The notes below the pieces were generated by a model, which made no database searches, was not told the origin of the DNA, and saw nothing but the letters and a program-made list of their open reading frames with translations. From Phycisphaerae bacterium (GTDB lineage: Bacteria > Planctomycetota > Phycisphaerae > UBA1845 > UTPLA1), in NCBI GenBank assembly GCA_016935885.1, contig JAFGQA010000430.1:1-7288 (forward strand): a stretch of DNA of 7,288 nt, in the 5' to 3' direction. Each line of letters begins with the position of its first letter. Positions within the stretch are counted from its first letter, which is position 1. The position numbers and the translations under genes were made by a program. Shown here piece by piece: positions 5,912 through 7,288 of this stretch.

Positions 5912-5925
5912 GTTACGTATGTAAC
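5912..5925. promoter_or_regulatory. Inverted repeat GTTAC-GTAT-GTAAC, candidate operator
   Basis: GTTAC (5912-5916) and GTAAC (5921-5925) form a compact dyad immediately after the candidate -10 element, where a repressor would block initiation. The operator role is inferred from position only. Confidence 0.3.
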
Positions 5926-5964
5926 ACACCTGGGGGAATAGTGCTTGACTGTTGGCGCCCCGCC

Positions 5965-5971
5965 AAAGGAG
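5965..5971 (+). promoter_or_regulatory. Strong Shine-Dalgarno AAAGGAG
   Basis: AAAGGAG lies 7 nt before ATG5979, ideal spacing. It fixes the start of the secreted protein and excludes the upstream in-frame TTG at 5952, which precedes the site. Confidence 0.85.
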
Positions 5972-5978
5972 ATTCCCG

Positions 5979-6947
5979 ATGAATCCGTTGATGACTCGCA
6001 GATCCGGAACGTGGTCCTTGTTGTTCGTCGTCGCGTTGTGTGCCCTGTTTGTCGCCGCCGAGCCGGCCGCGGCGCAGCTTGGCGGGGGAGGCATGAGACG
6101 CGGAGGTGGGCACAAGGGTCGTGACGATAAGGGGAGCGCGAAGCCGCAGGATCAGGGACCGGCCTGGCAGGACACGGGCAACAGCCGATGCCGGATCATC
6201 AAGTTCGAGCCCGCCAAGACTGGCGAAGAGGATGAGAACCTCCTCGGCGTCCTCAAGGTCAAGCCGATCGCGAAGGATGCCAAGATGCTCAGGCTGCGGG
6301 TCCGCAGGAACGAGCAGTTGAGCATCGAGTTGGCGGGCCACCAGTTTGATCTTGACGCGTTGGAGGAGATTCCGTGGAAGGGACTGTTCTGCGAGGCGAC
6401 GTGGGGATCTCCCGATGACGATTCCGCGGACGACGAAGGCGGCAAGAGCAAAAAGAGGAAGAAGAACCAGCGCGACTTGAGGTCGCTGAAGTTCGAGACC
6501 GTGGAAGTAGAGGGCAAGATCGTAAGCATCGAAAACGACATGATCCTTTTGAAGGTCAAACCGAAGGATGGCAAGGAATGGCCGGACATCGAAGCCAAGC
6601 AGGCCACGGGGTCGGGGAAGGCTCCCGCGAAGCCAAAGAAGGTCGGTCAACGGAAGCTGAGGCTAAGGATGCTCGATGCTGTCACGAGTTTCGAGGCCGG
6701 CAATAATGAACGGCTTGACCTGGGTGATTTCGAGGTTGACCAGCGGATCGAGGCGACCGTCACCTGCGGCATGGGCGTCAAGGTGGGCATCATGGTCAAG
6801 CTGCGAGCCCCAGACGTGGAGGCCGAGAAGGCCGAAGGTGCTGGTGGGGGCCAGCGCGGTGGCGGAGAGGACAGAGATCGGGGCGGCGAAGGACGAGGTG
6901 GCACTCGCCGCGGGGGTGGAGGCGGGGGCGGGGGAATAGGCGGCTAG
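5979..6947 (+). CDS. Secreted Gly/Arg-rich protein of unknown function
   Basis: I do not recognise this 322-aa protein. Residues 1-32 are a clear Sec signal peptide (RR at 7-8, hydrophobic 11-27, predicted cleavage after A32 in PAAAQ). A Gly/Arg/Lys-rich stretch follows at about 34-58. A first beta-rich-looking segment covers about 70-143, and an acidic then basic linker about 145-167 (DDDSADDE, KSKKRKKNQR). A second segment covers about 170-275, interrupted by a Lys/Pro/Gly-rich insert at about 197-225. The tail from 286 is Gly/Arg/Glu-rich and ends in a poly-Gly run. The two segments share ordered blocks: KFE (75, 171), LKVKP (92, 191), LRLR (104, 227) and EAT (139, 258), suggesting a duplication. 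The mature part has three cysteines (71, 138, 263). It has its own strong ribosome binding site and is divergent from the esterase. The tails could bind polyanions, but that is speculation. Confidence 0.8.
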   Translation: MNPLMTRRSGTWSLLFVVALCALFVAAEPAAAQLGGGGMRRGGGHKGRDDKGSAKPQDQGPAWQDTGNSRCRIIKFEPAKTGEEDENLLGVLKVKPIAKDAKMLRLRVRRNEQLSIELAGHQFDLDALEEIPWKGLFCEATWGSPDDDSADDEGGKSKKRKKNQRDLRSLKFETVEVEGKIVSIENDMILLKVKPKDGKEWPDIEAKQATGSGKAPAKPKKVGQRKLRLRMLDAVTSFEAGNNERLDLGDFEVDQRIEATVTCGMGVKVGIMVKLRAPDVEAEKAEGAGGGQRGGGEDRDRGGEGRGGTRRGGGGGGGGIGG

Positions 6948-6970
6948 ATGGGTGCCCGTGCGATCGGGTC

Positions 6971-7183
6971 CGCGAGACTTCAGGCGGCGTTCGATTCTGC
7001 CACGGGCAGCATGTCCGCTCGTGCAGCCCCCTCTGGCGGCGCATGGGGCATCCCCACTGGCAGGCGAGCTGCGTACGTGTCTGGAAGCTGTTTCAGGACT
7101 GTGAAGACAAGCGAGAGAATGCCCAGCGTATCATGCAATCCACCGGCTTTGGCGCCGGTGCCACATGGAGCTGGTGCCACATA
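6971..7183 (+). repeat. Intergenic modular palindromic repeat, copy 2 (diverged)
   Basis: This is a degraded relative of 4150-4460 in the same orientation, starting 24 nt after the Gly-rich protein gene. It lacks the GGG of the left terminal repeat. Its left hairpin, CACGGGC (7001-7007) with GCTCGTG (7017-7023), keeps one G-T wobble. Its CACTGGCAG arm (7055-7063) has lost the matching right arm. Relative to copy 1, about 155 nt in the middle are reduced to under 20, and about 32 nt are inserted before the final hairpin block. Confidence 0.7.
7141..7166. repeat. 26-nt block identical to 4427-4452
   Basis: This block contains the CACCGGC/GCCGGTG hairpin (7142-7161), ending in GTGCCACA. GGTGCCACAT then recurs at 7158-7167 and 7174-7183, a 16-nt period. 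Copy 1 instead repeats GTGCCACA at an 8-nt period. Exact identity here, against about 80-90% in the other blocks, marks it as the most conserved or most recently exchanged part of the element. Confidence 0.75.
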
Positions 7184-7233
7184 GGGTTCTGAGACAGCTT
7201 CTTAGCCCGGATTATTCATACTTCCTGAGTCGA

Positions 7234-7266
7234 GCCACGCGGGGCGGTCCTCCGGAGGGTAGTGGC
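7234..7266. repeat. Nested dyad around a perfect 10-bp palindrome
   Basis: CCTCCGGAGG (7249-7258) is a perfect palindrome. It lies between GCCAC (7234-7238) and GTGGC (7262-7266), which are reverse complements. The nested symmetry could form a cruciform or a protein site. No neighbouring gene is visible to the right, so its role cannot be judged. Confidence 0.4.
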
Positions 7267-7288
7267 CCATTGCTGTTGGCCGAGCGCA

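Larger units (their letters stand above)
5673..5978. other. 306-nt divergent intergenic region
   Basis: This region separates the divergent esterase and Gly-rich secreted protein genes and must hold the promoters of both, unless the esterase is expressed from further upstream. It contains inverted repeats at 5750-5771, 5836-5845, 5870-5894 and 5912-5925, candidate promoter elements and both ribosome binding sites. I find no supportable gene. Long frames crossing it are antisense extensions over the neighbouring genes. Confidence 0.7.
6948..7288. other. 341-nt terminal region with repeat copy 2, no supported gene
   Basis: Positions 6971-7183 are the second copy of the intergenic repeat. Positions 7184-7288 hold a 10-bp palindrome within a wider dyad and a short A/T-rich patch, ATTATTCATA (7211-7220). 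Frames here overlap each other and the repeat and have no recognisable domains. No T-tract terminator follows the Gly-rich protein gene; degenerate hairpins in the repeat are the only candidate folds. Confidence 0.6.

Noticed and set aside
5913..6650. Minus-strand open frame opposite the Gly-rich secreted protein
   Set aside because: The plus strand has an ideal Shine-Dalgarno and a clear signal peptide. The antisense frame has no comparable support.
7254..7288. GGAGGG followed by GTG (7262) or TTG (7270) as a possible gene start at the right edge
   Set aside because: Fewer than ten codons remain in the window, and GGAGG is also part of a perfect palindrome.

Overview
This is a GC-rich bacterial window (roughly 60% GC by eye) with four genes that can be supported. 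It looks planctomycete-like. The RluD-type protein has a long acidic N-terminal extension, the membrane protein joins a spermidine-synthase-like domain to MFS-like membrane segments, and the esterase carries a small C-terminal beta domain. The intergenic palindromic repeats also fit what I remember of Planctomycetota. This assignment rests on family resemblance recalled from memory and no search was run.

Layout from left to right. Positions 1-193 are a leader with two strong inverted repeats. Positions 194-1447 (+) encode an RluA/RluD-family 23S rRNA pseudouridine synthase. An 85-nt gap separates it from a convergent gene at 1533-4070 (-), a polytopic membrane protein with a central spermidine-synthase-like SAM-binding domain that lacks the usual catalytic aspartate. 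Positions 4071-4559 contain no gene but hold a modular palindromic repeat and a compound hairpin that may end esterase transcription. Positions 4560-5672 (-) encode a secreted alpha/beta-hydrolase esterase with a complete Ser-Asp-His triad. Positions 5673-5978 are a divergent promoter region with several palindromes. Positions 5979-6947 (+) encode a secreted protein of unknown function with Gly/Arg-rich tails and a possible internal duplication. Positions 6948-7288 hold a second, diverged copy of the intergenic repeat and no supported gene.

The genes do not form an obvious pathway. One modifies RNA, one is a membrane methyltransferase-fold protein of unknown role, and two are exported proteins transcribed divergently from a shared regulatory region. 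That shared region could make the esterase and the Gly-rich protein co-regulated, which is inference. I see no CRISPR array, tRNA, rRNA, intact insertion sequence or recognisable defence system. The most unusual part is the repeat family, whose two copies share several colinear blocks, including a 26-nt identical hairpin block. It looks like a dispersed palindromic element rather than a new multi-gene system.
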